Source: Variovorax boronicumulans
GTDB lineage: Bacteria > Pseudomonadota > Gammaproteobacteria > Burkholderiales > Burkholderiaceae_C
Direction: 5' to 3'
DNA length: 64,000 bases
Assembly: GCF_007677875.1 (NCBI RefSeq)
Contig: NZ_VEDO01000006.1
Coordinates: 62,001-126,000 of the forward strand
Below are positions 18,162 through 26,029 of the stretch, in pieces. The position numbers and the translations under genes are program-made. Positions within the stretch are counted from its first letter, which is position 1, and the number at the start of each line of letters is the position of its first letter. Under the pieces are notes generated by a model, which made no database searches, had not been told where the DNA came from, and saw only the letters and a list, made by a program, of their open reading frames with translations.

Positions 18162-18191
18162 CCTCCAGGCCAGAAAGCGCTTGCCTGGAGG
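18162..18191. terminator. Hairpin between the hpa operon end and the convergent aldolase gene
   Basis: CCTCCAGGC (18162-18170) and GCCTGGAGG (18183-18191) pair perfectly over 9 bases with a 12-base loop; the loop contains the palindrome AAGCGCTT. It lies 12 bases beyond the stop of the convergent aldolase gene and after the PanE remnant, a suitable place for a bidirectional transcript end. No T tract follows, so a role as an intrinsic terminator is probable but not certain. Confidence 0.5.
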
Positions 18192-18202
18192 ACGGGGTTC
18201 CG

Positions 18203-18988
18203 TCAGTCCGCGTAGCCCGGATTCACCCGGTCCAGCACGCGCATCATGGCGGCGAAGTACAGGGCCTCGCGCTCGGCGCGCGGGTGGCTGTCGTTCGGGT
18301 TCGGCTTGTCGACCTTGGCGACCATCTCGTCGGACAGCAGCGCCAGCGGCTGGCCCGTGGCCATGGCCAGCAGCTGCGCCTTGCAGACCCGCTCCAAACG
18401 GTACAGCCGGCGGTAGGCCTGGGCCACGGTGTCGCCCACGGTCACGACGCCGTGGTTCTTCATGAACAGCACGTGCTTGTCGCCGATGATGCCCGCCAGA
18501 CGCTCGCCTTCGCTGAGCTCGGCGGCCAGGCCCGTGTAGCCGTCGTCGTAGGCGATGTTCTTGGCGAGGAAGGCGGCCGTCTGGCTGCCAGGCAGCAGCC
18601 GGTTGTCCTGCAGCATGTTCAGCGCGAGCGCCCAGGTCTGGTGGGTGTGCAACACCACCTTGGCGCCCGTGAGCCGGTGCAGCGGCGCATGGATGCTGAG
18701 CGCGCTGAGCTCCAGGCTGCCCTGGCCTTCGAGGATCTCGCCCTGCTCGTTGAACACGATCAGGTCGCTGGCGCGGGCCTCGGACCAATGCAGGCCGAAC
18801 GGCAGCACCAGGAAGCGGTCCGTCGTGCCCGGCACGACCATGGTGAAGTGGTTGTCGATGCCCTCCTCCAGGCCGTCGTGCACGGCCAGGCGGTTGGCGG
18901 CGGCCAGGTGCACGCGCGCCTGGCGGACGGCGTCCTCGGGCGTCACGGCGTGCAGATGGCTGGCGGTTCGGAGTGCGGTGGCGTGCAT
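18203..18988 (-). CDS. Class II aldolase/adducin-domain protein
   Basis: A 261-residue protein of the class II aldolase family (fuculose-phosphate aldolase-like). The start at 18988 (MHATALRTAS) precedes the family domain; longer frames are not family-like. Zinc-site histidines are likely in VVLHTHQTWAL and the later KNHGVVTVGDT. Such proteins cleave or decarboxylate phosphorylated sugars or sugar acids, though many of this length have unknown substrates. It is convergent with the hpa operon. An L-threonate dehydrogenase-like gene lies nearby on the other strand, and threonate pathways use a class II aldolase-like decarboxylase, but the two genes are not in one operon. Confidence 0.85.
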   Translation of the reverse strand: MHATALRTASHLHAVTPEDAVRQARVHLAAANRLAVHDGLEEGIDNHFTMVVPGTTDRFLVLPFGLHWSEARASDLIVFNEQGEILEGQGSLELSALSIHAPLHRLTGAKVVLHTHQTWALALNMLQDNRLLPGSQTAAFLAKNIAYDDGYTGLAAELSEGERLAGIIGDKHVLFMKNHGVVTVGDTVAQAYRRLYRLERVCKAQLLAMATGQPLALLSDEMVAKVDKPNPNDSHPRAEREALYFAAMMRVLDRVNPGYAD

Positions 18989-19091
18989 GGGTCCTCGTGG
19001 GTGGCAGGGTTGACGTAAAGTCCCGCGGTCGCCGGGACGGGCAAAGGGTCTGCCGGCATTGTCCCGTGTCGAGCCGAAACCACTGTCCCGT

Positions 19092-19529
19092 ATGAAACTG
19101 CTGCTGCAACGCGTGCGCCAGGCCCAGGTCGTCGTCGAAGGCAAAACCATCGGTGCCATCGAGCGGGGCCTGTTGGTCCTGGTCTGCGCCGAACGCGGCG
19201 ACACCGAGGACAAGGCCGACAAGCTGCTGGCCAAGATGCTCAAGCTGCGCATCTTCTCGGACGATGCCGGCAAGATGAACCTCAGCGTGCAGGACGTCGG
19301 CGGCGGGCTGCTGCTGGTCAGCCAGTTCACGCTGGCGGCCGACACCAGCAGCGGCAACCGGCCGGGTTTTTCCGGCGCGGCCGCGCCCGAGGACGGCCGC
19401 CGCCTGTACGACCATGTCGTGGAGCGCGCGCGGGCATTGCACCCGGTCGTGGCCACCGGCCGCTTCGCCGCCGACATGCAGGTGCACCTGGTCAACGACG
19501 GGCCGGTGACGATTCCGATGCAAGCCTGA
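19092..19529 (+). CDS. dtd: D-aminoacyl-tRNA deacylase
   Basis: A 145-residue Dtd, the usual family length, which removes D-amino acids (and glycine from tRNA-Ala) from mischarged tRNAs. The two active-site motifs are intact: SQFTL (about 77-81) and NDGPVT near the C-terminus (about 137-142). The start at 19092 ([10 protein letters not shown]) matches the family; an upstream start at 19059 would add 11 atypical residues. It is followed after 19 bases by the dehydrogenase gene, with which it may be co-transcribed. Housekeeping function, high certainty. Confidence 0.97.
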   Translation: MKLLLQRVRQAQVVVEGKTIGAIERGLLVLVCAERGDTEDKADKLLAKMLKLRIFSDDAGKMNLSVQDVGGGLLLVSQFTLAADTSSGNRPGFSGAAAPEDGRRLYDHVVERARALHPVVATGRFAADMQVHLVNDGPVTIPMQA

Positions 19530-19548
19530 CACAACGAGAGGAGACGAC

Positions 19549-20442
19549 ATGGGCAAGGAGACGGTGGGACTGATCGGCCTGGGCGCCATGGGCGCCGGCA
19601 TTGCCGCCACGCTGCGGCGCAATGGCCATGCGCTGCGCGTGTGCGACGCGCGGCCGGGCGTGGCGGCGGCCTTCGCGGCCGAGGGCGGCACGGCCTGCGC
19701 GACGCCGGCCGAAGTGGCGCAGGGCAGCGCGGTGGTGGTTTCGGTGGTCGTCAACGCGCAGCAGACCGAGGCCGTGCTGTTCGGCGAGCACGGCGCGGCC
19801 GCCGCGATGGCGCCCGGCAGCGTGTTCGTGATGTGCTCCACGGTCGATCCGAACTGGTCGGTCGCACTGGAGTCGCGGCTGGCCGCGCTGGGCCTGCTCT
19901 ACATCGATGGCCCGATCTCGGGCGGCGCCGCCAAGGCGGCCGGCGGCCAGATGACCATGATGACGGCCGGTACGCCCGCGGCCTACGCCAAGGCCGGCGC
20001 CGTGCTCGACGCCATGGCCGGCAAGGTCTACCGCCTGGGCGACAAGGCCGGCGCGGGCAGCAAGGTCAAGATCATCAACCAGCTGCTGGCCGGCGTGCAC
20101 ATCGCGGCGGCGGCCGAGGCCATGGCCCTGGGCCTGCGCGAGGGCGTGGACGCCGCCGCGCTGTACGAGGTCATCACGCACAGCGCGGGCAACAGCTGGA
20201 TGTTCGAGAACCGCATGGCCCACGTGCTGGCCGGCGACTACACGCCGCTGTCCGCCGTGGACATCTTCGTCAAGGACCTGGGCCTGGTGCTGGACACCGC
20301 GCGCGCGAGCAAATTCCCGCTGCCGCTGGCTGCCACGGCGCACCAGATGTTCATGCAGGCCTCCACGGCCGGACATGCGGCCGAGGACGACTCGGCCGTG
20401 ATCAAGATCTTTCCGGGGATCACGCTGCCCAAGGCGGGGTGA
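19549..20442 (+). CDS. 3-hydroxyisobutyrate dehydrogenase-family enzyme, L-threonate dehydrogenase-like
   Basis: A 297-residue beta-hydroxyacid dehydrogenase. It has an N-terminal Rossmann motif GLIGLGAMGAG (about 7-17), the substrate-site phrase DGPISGGAAKAAGGQMTMM (from about 123) and the catalytic-lysine region KVKIINQLLAG (about 170-180). The sequence style resembles LtnD, which oxidises L-threonate to 2-oxotetronate, but tartronate semialdehyde reductase and related enzymes share these motifs. A strong GAGAGGAG site precedes the start. The usual threonate partners OtnK, OtnC and OtnI are not recognised beside it, so the substrate is uncertain. Confidence 0.88.
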   Translation: MGKETVGLIGLGAMGAGIAATLRRNGHALRVCDARPGVAAAFAAEGGTACATPAEVAQGSAVVVSVVVNAQQTEAVLFGEHGAAAAMAPGSVFVMCSTVDPNWSVALESRLAALGLLYIDGPISGGAAKAAGGQMTMMTAGTPAAYAKAGAVLDAMAGKVYRLGDKAGAGSKVKIINQLLAGVHIAAAAEAMALGLREGVDAAALYEVITHSAGNSWMFENRMAHVLAGDYTPLSAVDIFVKDLGLVLDTARASKFPLPLAATAHQMFMQASTAGHAAEDDSAVIKIFPGITLPKAG

Positions 20443-20518
20443 ACGCATCGGCCTGGCCGCGTGCCTCCTGCGGCCATTGACGTCTTCTCGCCCGCTTCGT
20501 GCGCTTTCTGGAGATTCC

Positions 20519-21877
20519 ATGCCCATGCCCCATCCGACCCGACGCCTCGTGCTCGCTGCAGCCGCGCTGCTGCTGTCCTCGTGTGCCCATCCCCCTTTCG
20601 GCGGGGACGCGGACACCCGCCCGCCCATCGTCTTCGTGCACGGCAACGGCGACACCGCCGGGCTGTGGTCGACGACGATGTGGCGCTTCGAGTCCAACGG
20701 CTGGCCGCGCGAGCGGCTGCACGCCATCGACCTGCCGCTGCCCACCGCGCGCGACGACGACACGCGCGAACAGCCCGGTCGCTCTTCGACCGCCGAGCAC
20801 CGGGACTACCTGCGCGCCGAGGTCGACAAGGTGCTGGCCCGCACCGGTGCGCGCCAGGTCGTGCTGATGGGCAACTCGCGCGGCGGCAACGCCATCCGCA
20901 ACTACATCGCCCATGGCGGTGGCGACAAGACGGTCTCGCACGCCATTCTGGGCGGCACGCCCAACCACGGCGTCTGGGCGGTGCCCATCGAGGGCCTGTC
21001 GGACCGCAGCGAGTTCGCCGGCCACGGCCCCTTTCTGCGCGCGCTGAATGCGCCCAAAAACGCCGCTGGCGACGAGGTCACCGGCCCGGTGCGCTGGATG
21101 ACGGTGCGCTCGGACGGCAACGACAAGTTCGCCCAGCCCGATGGCCTGTGGCTCGGCAAACGCGGCGTGGCCACCGGTGTCACGGCGGCCGGGCCCGAAC
21201 TCAAGGGCGCGACCAACGTCGTCATCCCGCGCATCGACCACCGGGAGACCTCGTTCTCCCCGGAAGCCTTCGACGCGGCCTACCGCTTCATCACCGGGCG
21301 CGCGCCCGCACGCAGCGACATCGCCACCGAGGCGCGTGTGTCGCTGGCCGGCAAGGTGAGTGGCGCTGGCACCAACATCGGCCTGACCGGCGCGCGCATC
21401 GAGGTCTTCGCCATCGACCCCCGCACGGGCGAGCGTCTCGGCCCGGCCCAGTACTCCGCGGTCGTGGCCGCGGGCGGCGAATGGGGGCCGGTGGCCACCG
21501 ACCCGCAGACCCGCCACGAGTTCGTGGTCAGCGCGCCCGGCTACGCCACCACGCACTTCTACCGCAGCCCGTTCCCGCGCTCGACCACGGTGCTCAACCT
21601 GCGGCCCGAGCGTGTGCCCGACGCCGACAGGACTGCGCCGGCACTGGCCTTGATGACGCGGCCGCGCGGCTACCTGGATCCGGCCCGTGACAGGATGGCT
21701 TTCGACGGCCAGTCGCCACCGCCGGGAGCGCTGCCGGGCGCCGGTGTCGCGGTGTCGCGCATCAAGCCAGCCGGGCTGCCGCGCACCCTGGTGGCCGAAT
21801 TCAACGGCGAACGGGTGGTCGGACGCAGCTGGCCATTGGCCGACAACCACGTGTCGGTGCTGGAGTTGAGCTACTGA
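20519..21877 (+). CDS. Alpha/beta-hydrolase lipoprotein with C-terminal beta domain
   Basis: A 452-residue predicted lipoprotein. Signal peptide residues 1-21 end in a lipobox L-S-S-C with Cys22 as the lipidation site. The hydrolase part has the oxyanion phrase HGNGDTAGLW (41-50) and nucleophile Ser120 in GNSRGG. From about 280 a beta-rich region (SGAGTNIGLTGARIEVFAID and following) looks like a carboxypeptidase-regulatory or Ig-like module. It is probably an envelope-anchored esterase or lipase. The start at 20519 has a GGAG site; a second ATG two codons later is possible. No partner genes are evident. Confidence 0.82.
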   Translation: MPMPHPTRRLVLAAAALLLSSCAHPPFGGDADTRPPIVFVHGNGDTAGLWSTTMWRFESNGWPRERLHAIDLPLPTARDDDTREQPGRSSTAEHRDYLRAEVDKVLARTGARQVVLMGNSRGGNAIRNYIAHGGGDKTVSHAILGGTPNHGVWAVPIEGLSDRSEFAGHGPFLRALNAPKNAAGDEVTGPVRWMTVRSDGNDKFAQPDGLWLGKRGVATGVTAAGPELKGATNVVIPRIDHRETSFSPEAFDAAYRFITGRAPARSDIATEARVSLAGKVSGAGTNIGLTGARIEVFAIDPRTGERLGPAQYSAVVAAGGEWGPVATDPQTRHEFVVSAPGYATTHFYRSPFPRSTTVLNLRPERVPDADRTAPALALMTRPRGYLDPARDRMAFDGQSPPPGALPGAGVAVSRIKPAGLPRTLVAEFNGERVVGRSWPLADNHVSVLELSY

Positions 21878-22030
21878 CACGCGTCGTCCGGGGACGTGCG
21901 CGAAGCGGTCGCCAGCCAACGTCCGCTCGTCGCCGCGGGCAGCCCGAGGCCCGTCGCCGGCCGCCTGCGCGACAGCCTCCAGCCTGCGTCCGGCGCCAGA
22001 ATCTGCGGGTCTTATCACCCTGCCCCCGCC

Positions 22031-22999
22031 ATGCAAGCCCTGCGCGTCCACGCCTTCGACCAGCCGCCGCGGCTGGACACCCTGCCCGCCCCGGAGCCCG
22101 CCGCCGGCGAGGTGCGCGTGCGCGTGCAGGCTTGCGGCATCTCGTACTTCGATCTGCTGATCGCGCGCGGCGCCTACCAGTGGAAGCCGCCGCTCCCGTT
22201 CACGGTCGGCAGCGAATTCGCCGGCACGGTCGATGCGCTGGGCCCGGGCGCCACCGGCTTCGCCATCGGCGACCGGGTCTGCGGTTCGCTGTCCATCGGC
22301 GGCTGGGCCGACCAGCTCTGCGTGGCCACCAGCGCGCTGCAGCATGTGGCGCCGCAGGCCGCGATCGACGAGGCCGCCGTGCTGCTGACGCCCTACGGGA
22401 CGGCCTTGTACGCGCTGCGCGAACGCGGCCAGCTGCAGGCCGGCGAGACCGTGCTGGTGCTGGGCGCCACCGGCAGCATCGGCGATGCGGGCGTGCAGAC
22501 CGCCAAAGCGCTGGGCGCGCGCGTGATCGCGGCGGTCTCCGGCCCGGCCAAGCAGACCACGGCCCGGCTGGCCGGCGCCGACGAGGTGGTCGACCTGCGG
22601 TCCGCCGACTGGAAGGACGCTGTGAAGGCGCTGGCCGGCCCGCGCGGCGTCGACGTGGTGCTGGACCCGGTCGGCGGCGAAGCCATGGACACGGCCTTCC
22701 GCACGCTGGGCTGGGGCGGCCGCCACCTCGTCGTGGGCTTTGCGGGCGGCAGCATCGGCAGCCTCAAGGCCAACCTGTGCATCGTCAAGGGCGCCGCGCT
22801 GGTCGGCGTGGACCTGCGCCAGTACCGCGAACGCCAGCCCGAGGCCATGCACCGGCTGCTGGCCGACGTGACGGCCCTGCACGGCCAGGGCCGCGTCCGG
22901 CCGCGCATCGCGGCGCATTTCCCGCTCGCGCAGGCGGCTGAGGCCTTTGCCATGGCCGGTGCGCGGCAGACGACGGGGCGCGTGATCCTGGATTTCTAA
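22031..22999 (+). CDS. NADPH:quinone oxidoreductase family protein (zinc-independent MDR)
   Basis: A 322-residue medium-chain reductase. The start at 22031 (MQALRVHAFD) begins the family domain. Marks are VGSEFAGTVDALG (about 59-71), the cofactor-binding turn LGATGSIGDAGVQTAKALGA (about 144-163) and the C-terminal GRVILDF. It is a paralogue of the gene at 7900 but only distantly similar. No zinc ligands are seen. It stands alone on the plus strand between the lipoprotein hydrolase and a convergent metallo-hydrolase. The 153 bases upstream show no clear motif. Confidence 0.92.
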   Translation: MQALRVHAFDQPPRLDTLPAPEPAAGEVRVRVQACGISYFDLLIARGAYQWKPPLPFTVGSEFAGTVDALGPGATGFAIGDRVCGSLSIGGWADQLCVATSALQHVAPQAAIDEAAVLLTPYGTALYALRERGQLQAGETVLVLGATGSIGDAGVQTAKALGARVIAAVSGPAKQTTARLAGADEVVDLRSADWKDAVKALAGPRGVDVVLDPVGGEAMDTAFRTLGWGGRHLVVGFAGGSIGSLKANLCIVKGAALVGVDLRQYRERQPEAMHRLLADVTALHGQGRVRPRIAAHFPLAQAAEAFAMAGARQTTGRVILDF

Positions 23000-23000
23000 G

Positions 23001-23135
23001 ACCGCTCAGAACGTGTGAATGAACCGATCGCGCCCCGGCCCGAAGGGCGAGGCCCCGGGCGCAACGAACATGATGGAAACCGCTGCTCATCGCGGGCCTC
23101 GCGTGGGCGTGAGCGGTCCGTTCACCCGTTCTCAG
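23001..23135. repeat. Long-range imperfect inverted repeat between convergent genes
   Basis: Two matched pairs span this gap. ACCGCTC (23001-23007) pairs with GAGCGGT (23111-23117), and the 15 bases at 23005-23019 pair with 23121-23135 with two mismatches; the right arm reaches into the metallo-hydrolase stop codon. The arms are not nested in perfect order, so a simple hairpin is not obvious. It may be a transcript-end structure or a degenerate intergenic repeat. Confidence 0.35.
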
Positions 23136-23770
23136 GTCCCGCCCACGTAGGGATTGACCTTCCGCTCGCGGCCGAAGCTGCTCTCCGGCCCGTGACCGGG
23201 GATGAACACCGTGTCGTCGCCCATCGGCCACAGGCGCTGGACGATGCTGTCCAGCAGCTGCTGGTGATTGCCCTGCGGGAAGTCGGTCCGGCCGATGGAA
23301 CCGGCGAACAGCACGTCGCCGACGAAGGCGCGCTGGATTTGCGGAGCATGGAACACCACGTGGCCCGGCGTGTGGCCTGGGCAGTGGCGCACCTGCAGCG
23401 TGTGGGCGCCCAGCGTCACGGTGTCGCCGTCGGCCAGCCAGCGCGTGGGCGTGAAGGCCTTGGCCGGCGGAAAGCCGAACATGCGGCTTTGCTGCGGCAG
23501 GCCGTCGATCCAGAACTGGTCGCCCGGGTGCGGGCCGACGATGGGGAGGCCCAGCCGCTCGGCCAGCTCGCCGGTGCCGCCGGCATGGTCGATGTGGGCG
23601 TGGGTCAGCCAGATCTGTTCGAGCTTCAGGCCCCGTTCCTCGACGGCGGCCAGGATGCGGTCCAGGTCGCCGCCGGGGTCGACGACGGCGGCCTGCAGGC
23701 TCGCGTCGTCCCAGACCAGGGAGCAGTTCTGCTGGAAGGCGGTGACGGGGATGGTGTGGTAGCGCAGCAT
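23132..23770 (-). CDS. MBL-fold metallo-hydrolase (glyoxalase II-like, YcbL-type)
   Basis: A 212-residue metallo-beta-lactamase-fold hydrolase. The metal motif THAHIDHAGG supplies His57, His59, Asp61 and His62, and HCPGHTPGHVVFH supplies the next histidine. The phrase TDFPQGNHQQLLDSI is typical of the YcbL-type small glyoxalase II group, which hydrolyses S-lactoylglutathione and related thioesters. It is about 40 residues shorter than full glyoxalase II, as usual for that group. It stands alone and is convergent with the quinone oxidoreductase gene. Confidence 0.93.
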   Translation of the reverse strand: MLRYHTIPVTAFQQNCSLVWDDASLQAAVVDPGGDLDRILAAVEERGLKLEQIWLTHAHIDHAGGTGELAERLGLPIVGPHPGDQFWIDGLPQQSRMFGFPPAKAFTPTRWLADGDTVTLGAHTLQVRHCPGHTPGHVVFHAPQIQRAFVGDVLFAGSIGRTDFPQGNHQQLLDSIVQRLWPMGDDTVFIPGHGPESSFGRERKVNPYVGGT

Positions 23771-23841
23771 GGGAAGTGGGTCGCAAGTGGCCCGATTCTC
23801 CCGGACGTTGTTCCGCAGGGCCGGCGCACGCGCGGGCAGCG

Positions 23842-23858
23842 CTTAATCCGCGCTTAAT
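23842..23858 (+). promoter_or_regulatory. CTTAAT-N5-CTTAAT direct repeat (PmrA/QseB-type response-regulator box)
   Basis: CTTAAT occurs at 23842-23847 and 23853-23858, separated by exactly five bases (CCGCG); the wider repeat CGCTTAATCC recurs with an 11-base period. This exactly fits the published PmrA-type half-site (C/T)TTAA(G/T) with N5 spacing. It lies 62 bases upstream of the thermostable-hemolysin-family start in GC-rich DNA where such a sequence is unlikely by chance. A PmrAB/QseBC-type pair is encoded just after this operon. Confidence 0.75.
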
Positions 23859-23920
23859 CCTGGCCCGGGACCATGCGCGCACAACACCCGCCACTTGGTG
23901 CGGGTGCCCAAGGAGAACGC

Positions 23921-24565
23921 ATGTCCATGGCATGTCCCCAGACCGCCACCGAGGCGCCGCCGATGCACGGCGTCGTCGCCACCCGGCCCCGGCTCGCCGT
24001 GCACCAAGTCGGCGACCCCGGCCGCGCCGAGGTGGAAGGCTTCATCCGCCAGGTGTTCGCGCAGCGCTATGGCGCCGACGTGCGGCACTTCGCGCCGACG
24101 CTGGTGAGCCTGTGCGACCGCGGCCAGGTCGTCGCCGCGGCGGGATACCGCAACGCGGGCGAGGCGCCGCTGTTCCTCGAACGCTACCTCAGCGCGCCGG
24201 TCGAGACGCTGCTGGCCCCTGCCGCGCCGGAGCCTCCTGCGCGGCACAGCGTGGTGGAGGTCGGCCACCTGGCCTCCGACCGTGCCGGCGAAGGCCGGCG
24301 GCTGATCGCGCTGCTGGGCAGCCACCTCGCTGCGCAGAACGTGCAGTGGGTGGTGGGCACCATCACGGCCGAGCTGCGCCAGCTGTTCATCCGCCTGGGC
24401 GTGACGCCGCTGGCGCTGGGCACCGCCCACCCGGCGGCGCTGGGCGACGATGCCGCCCACTGGGGCAGCTACTACGAGCACAGCCCCGTGGTGCTGGCCG
24501 GCCACCTGGGGCTGGCGCTGCGCAACATGGCACGCCGGACCCCGCCGGCCGGGGGCGCGGCATGA
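23921..24565 (+). CDS. Thermostable hemolysin (T_hemolysin) family protein
   Basis: A 214-residue protein that I recognise as the thermostable hemolysin family, named after a Vibrio protein but biochemically undefined. The start at 23921 (MSMACPQTAT) has a strong AAGGAG site. Family segments are FIRQVFAQRYGADVRHFAPTL (about 42-62), HSVVEVGHLASDRAGEGRRL (about 109-128) and the FIRLGVTPLALG stretch. The middle part resembles an acyltransferase (GNAT-like) core, so acyl transfer rather than cell lysis is a reasonable guess. There is no signal peptide. It is first in a tightly coupled operon with a ligase, a haem-oxygenase-like protein and an SDR. Confidence 0.8.
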   Translation: MSMACPQTATEAPPMHGVVATRPRLAVHQVGDPGRAEVEGFIRQVFAQRYGADVRHFAPTLVSLCDRGQVVAAAGYRNAGEAPLFLERYLSAPVETLLAPAAPEPPARHSVVEVGHLASDRAGEGRRLIALLGSHLAAQNVQWVVGTITAELRQLFIRLGVTPLALGTAHPAALGDDAAHWGSYYEHSPVVLAGHLGLALRNMARRTPPAGGAA

Positions 24566-26016
24566 CGGCGTGGCCCACCGGCCCGCAGCCGGCCCTGGAC
24601 GACGGCACCCGCACCTGGTCGTTCGATGCGCTGGCCGCGGAGGTTGCCGCGCTGTCGGCACGCCTGGTGGCGCAGGGCACGCGCGTGCTGGCCACGGTGA
24701 TGGACAACGGCCCGGCCTGGGTCGTGGCCGATCTGGCTGCCGGCGCGGCGGGCATCGTGCACGTGCCGCTGCCGCTGTTCTTCACGGGCGAGCAGATCGC
24801 CCACGCGCTGCAAGCGGCCGGCGTGGACAGCCTGCTGGTGCCACGCGCCCTCGCCCAGCGCTGGCCCGGCGCACCGGCCACCGACTGCGGCGTGGCCGGC
24901 GCGGGCCTGGCCCTGCTGCGCCTGCCGGCCGTGCCGGTGCCACTGCCCGCGGGCACGGCCAAGATCACCTTCACCTCGGGCACCACGGGCGCGCCCAAGG
25001 GCGTGTGCCTGTCGGCCGCGGCCATGGCGAGCGTGGCCCAGGGCCTGGTGGCGGCCCTGGAGCCGCTCGACATCCGGCGCCACCTGTGCGCGCTGCCGTT
25101 CGCGGTGCTGCTCGAGAACATCGCCGGCGCGATGGCGCCGCTGCTGCGCGGCGCCACCTGCGTGGCCTTGCCGCTCGAACGCATCGGCCTGGCGGGATCG
25201 TCGAACTTCGACGCGGCCCGCTTCCACGCCACCGTGCTGGCCACGCAGCCGCACAGCATCATCCTGCTGCCGCAGATGCTGCGGGCCTGGGCCGGGCACC
25301 TGCTGCAGACCGGCCAGCGCGTGCCGCCCGGCCTGCGCATCGTGGCCGTGGGCGGCGCCGCCGTGGGCGGCAAGTTGCTGCAGATGGCGCAGGCGGTCGG
25401 CATTCCGGCCTGCGAAGGCTATGGCTTGTCCGAGGGCGCGTCGGTGCAGACGCTGAATCTGCCCGGCGCCAGCCGCCCGGGCAGCGCGGGCCGGGCGCTG
25501 CCGCATGCGCAGCTGCGCATCGGCGCCGATGGCGAGGTGCTGGTGGCCGGCAGCCTGTTCCTCGGCTACCTGGGCAGCGACGCCGTCCCGCCGGCCTGGT
25601 GGCCCACCGGCGACCTGGGCCGGCTCGACGCCGACGGCTACCTGCACATCGAGGGCCGGCGCCGCAACGTGCTGATCACCGCCTACGGCCGCAACGTGTC
25701 GCCCGAATGGGTGGAGACGGCGCTGCGCGGCGAGAACGCCGTGGCGCAGGCCGTGGTGTTCGGAGACGGCGCACCGGCGCTCTCGGCCGTGCTGTGGCCG
25801 CTGCGCGCCGGGCTGCCGGACGACGCCCTGCAGGCCGCCGTGGACGCCGCCAACGCCACCCTGCCCGATTACGCCCGCGTGCGCCGCTGGACGCGCGCCA
25901 CCGCCGATTTCGATGTGGCCAGCGGCATGGCCACCGCCAACGGCCGCCCCCAGCGGGCAGCCATCCTCCAACGCCATGCGGACGCCCTCGGCCTGGCGCC
26001 GCAGGCCACCGTCTGA
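24562..26016 (+). CDS. AMP-dependent acyl/aryl ligase of the thermostable-hemolysin operon
   Basis: A 484-residue adenylate-forming enzyme, shorter than the usual 520-560 for acyl-CoA synthetases. Motifs are the P-loop ITFTSGTTGAPKG (135-147), GYGLSEGAS (287-294), PTGDLGRLD (348-356) and the hinge GRRRNVLITAYGRN (365-378). The conserved lysine near the C-terminus, usually in a GK context, is replaced by Arg462 (NGRPQR), which may alter the adenylation step. It overlaps the preceding gene by ATGA. It probably activates a carboxylic acid, perhaps a fatty acid, for the other proteins of the operon. Confidence 0.88.
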   Translation: MTAWPTGPQPALDDGTRTWSFDALAAEVAALSARLVAQGTRVLATVMDNGPAWVVADLAAGAAGIVHVPLPLFFTGEQIAHALQAAGVDSLLVPRALAQRWPGAPATDCGVAGAGLALLRLPAVPVPLPAGTAKITFTSGTTGAPKGVCLSAAAMASVAQGLVAALEPLDIRRHLCALPFAVLLENIAGAMAPLLRGATCVALPLERIGLAGSSNFDAARFHATVLATQPHSIILLPQMLRAWAGHLLQTGQRVPPGLRIVAVGGAAVGGKLLQMAQAVGIPACEGYGLSEGASVQTLNLPGASRPGSAGRALPHAQLRIGADGEVLVAGSLFLGYLGSDAVPPAWWPTGDLGRLDADGYLHIEGRRRNVLITAYGRNVSPEWVETALRGENAVAQAVVFGDGAPALSAVLWPLRAGLPDDALQAAVDAANATLPDYARVRRWTRATADFDVASGMATANGRPQRAAILQRHADALGLAPQATV

Positions 26017-26029
26017 ACAGGACCCTCCG

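Noticed and set aside
18203..20442. A complete threonate utilisation cluster (aldolase plus LtnD)
   Set aside because: The two genes are on opposite strands with dtd between them, and the kinase and isomerase partners are missing.
23921..24565. Virulence hemolysin
   Set aside because: No signal peptide or pore-forming feature is seen, and the gene is coupled to metabolic enzymes. Only the family name is used.
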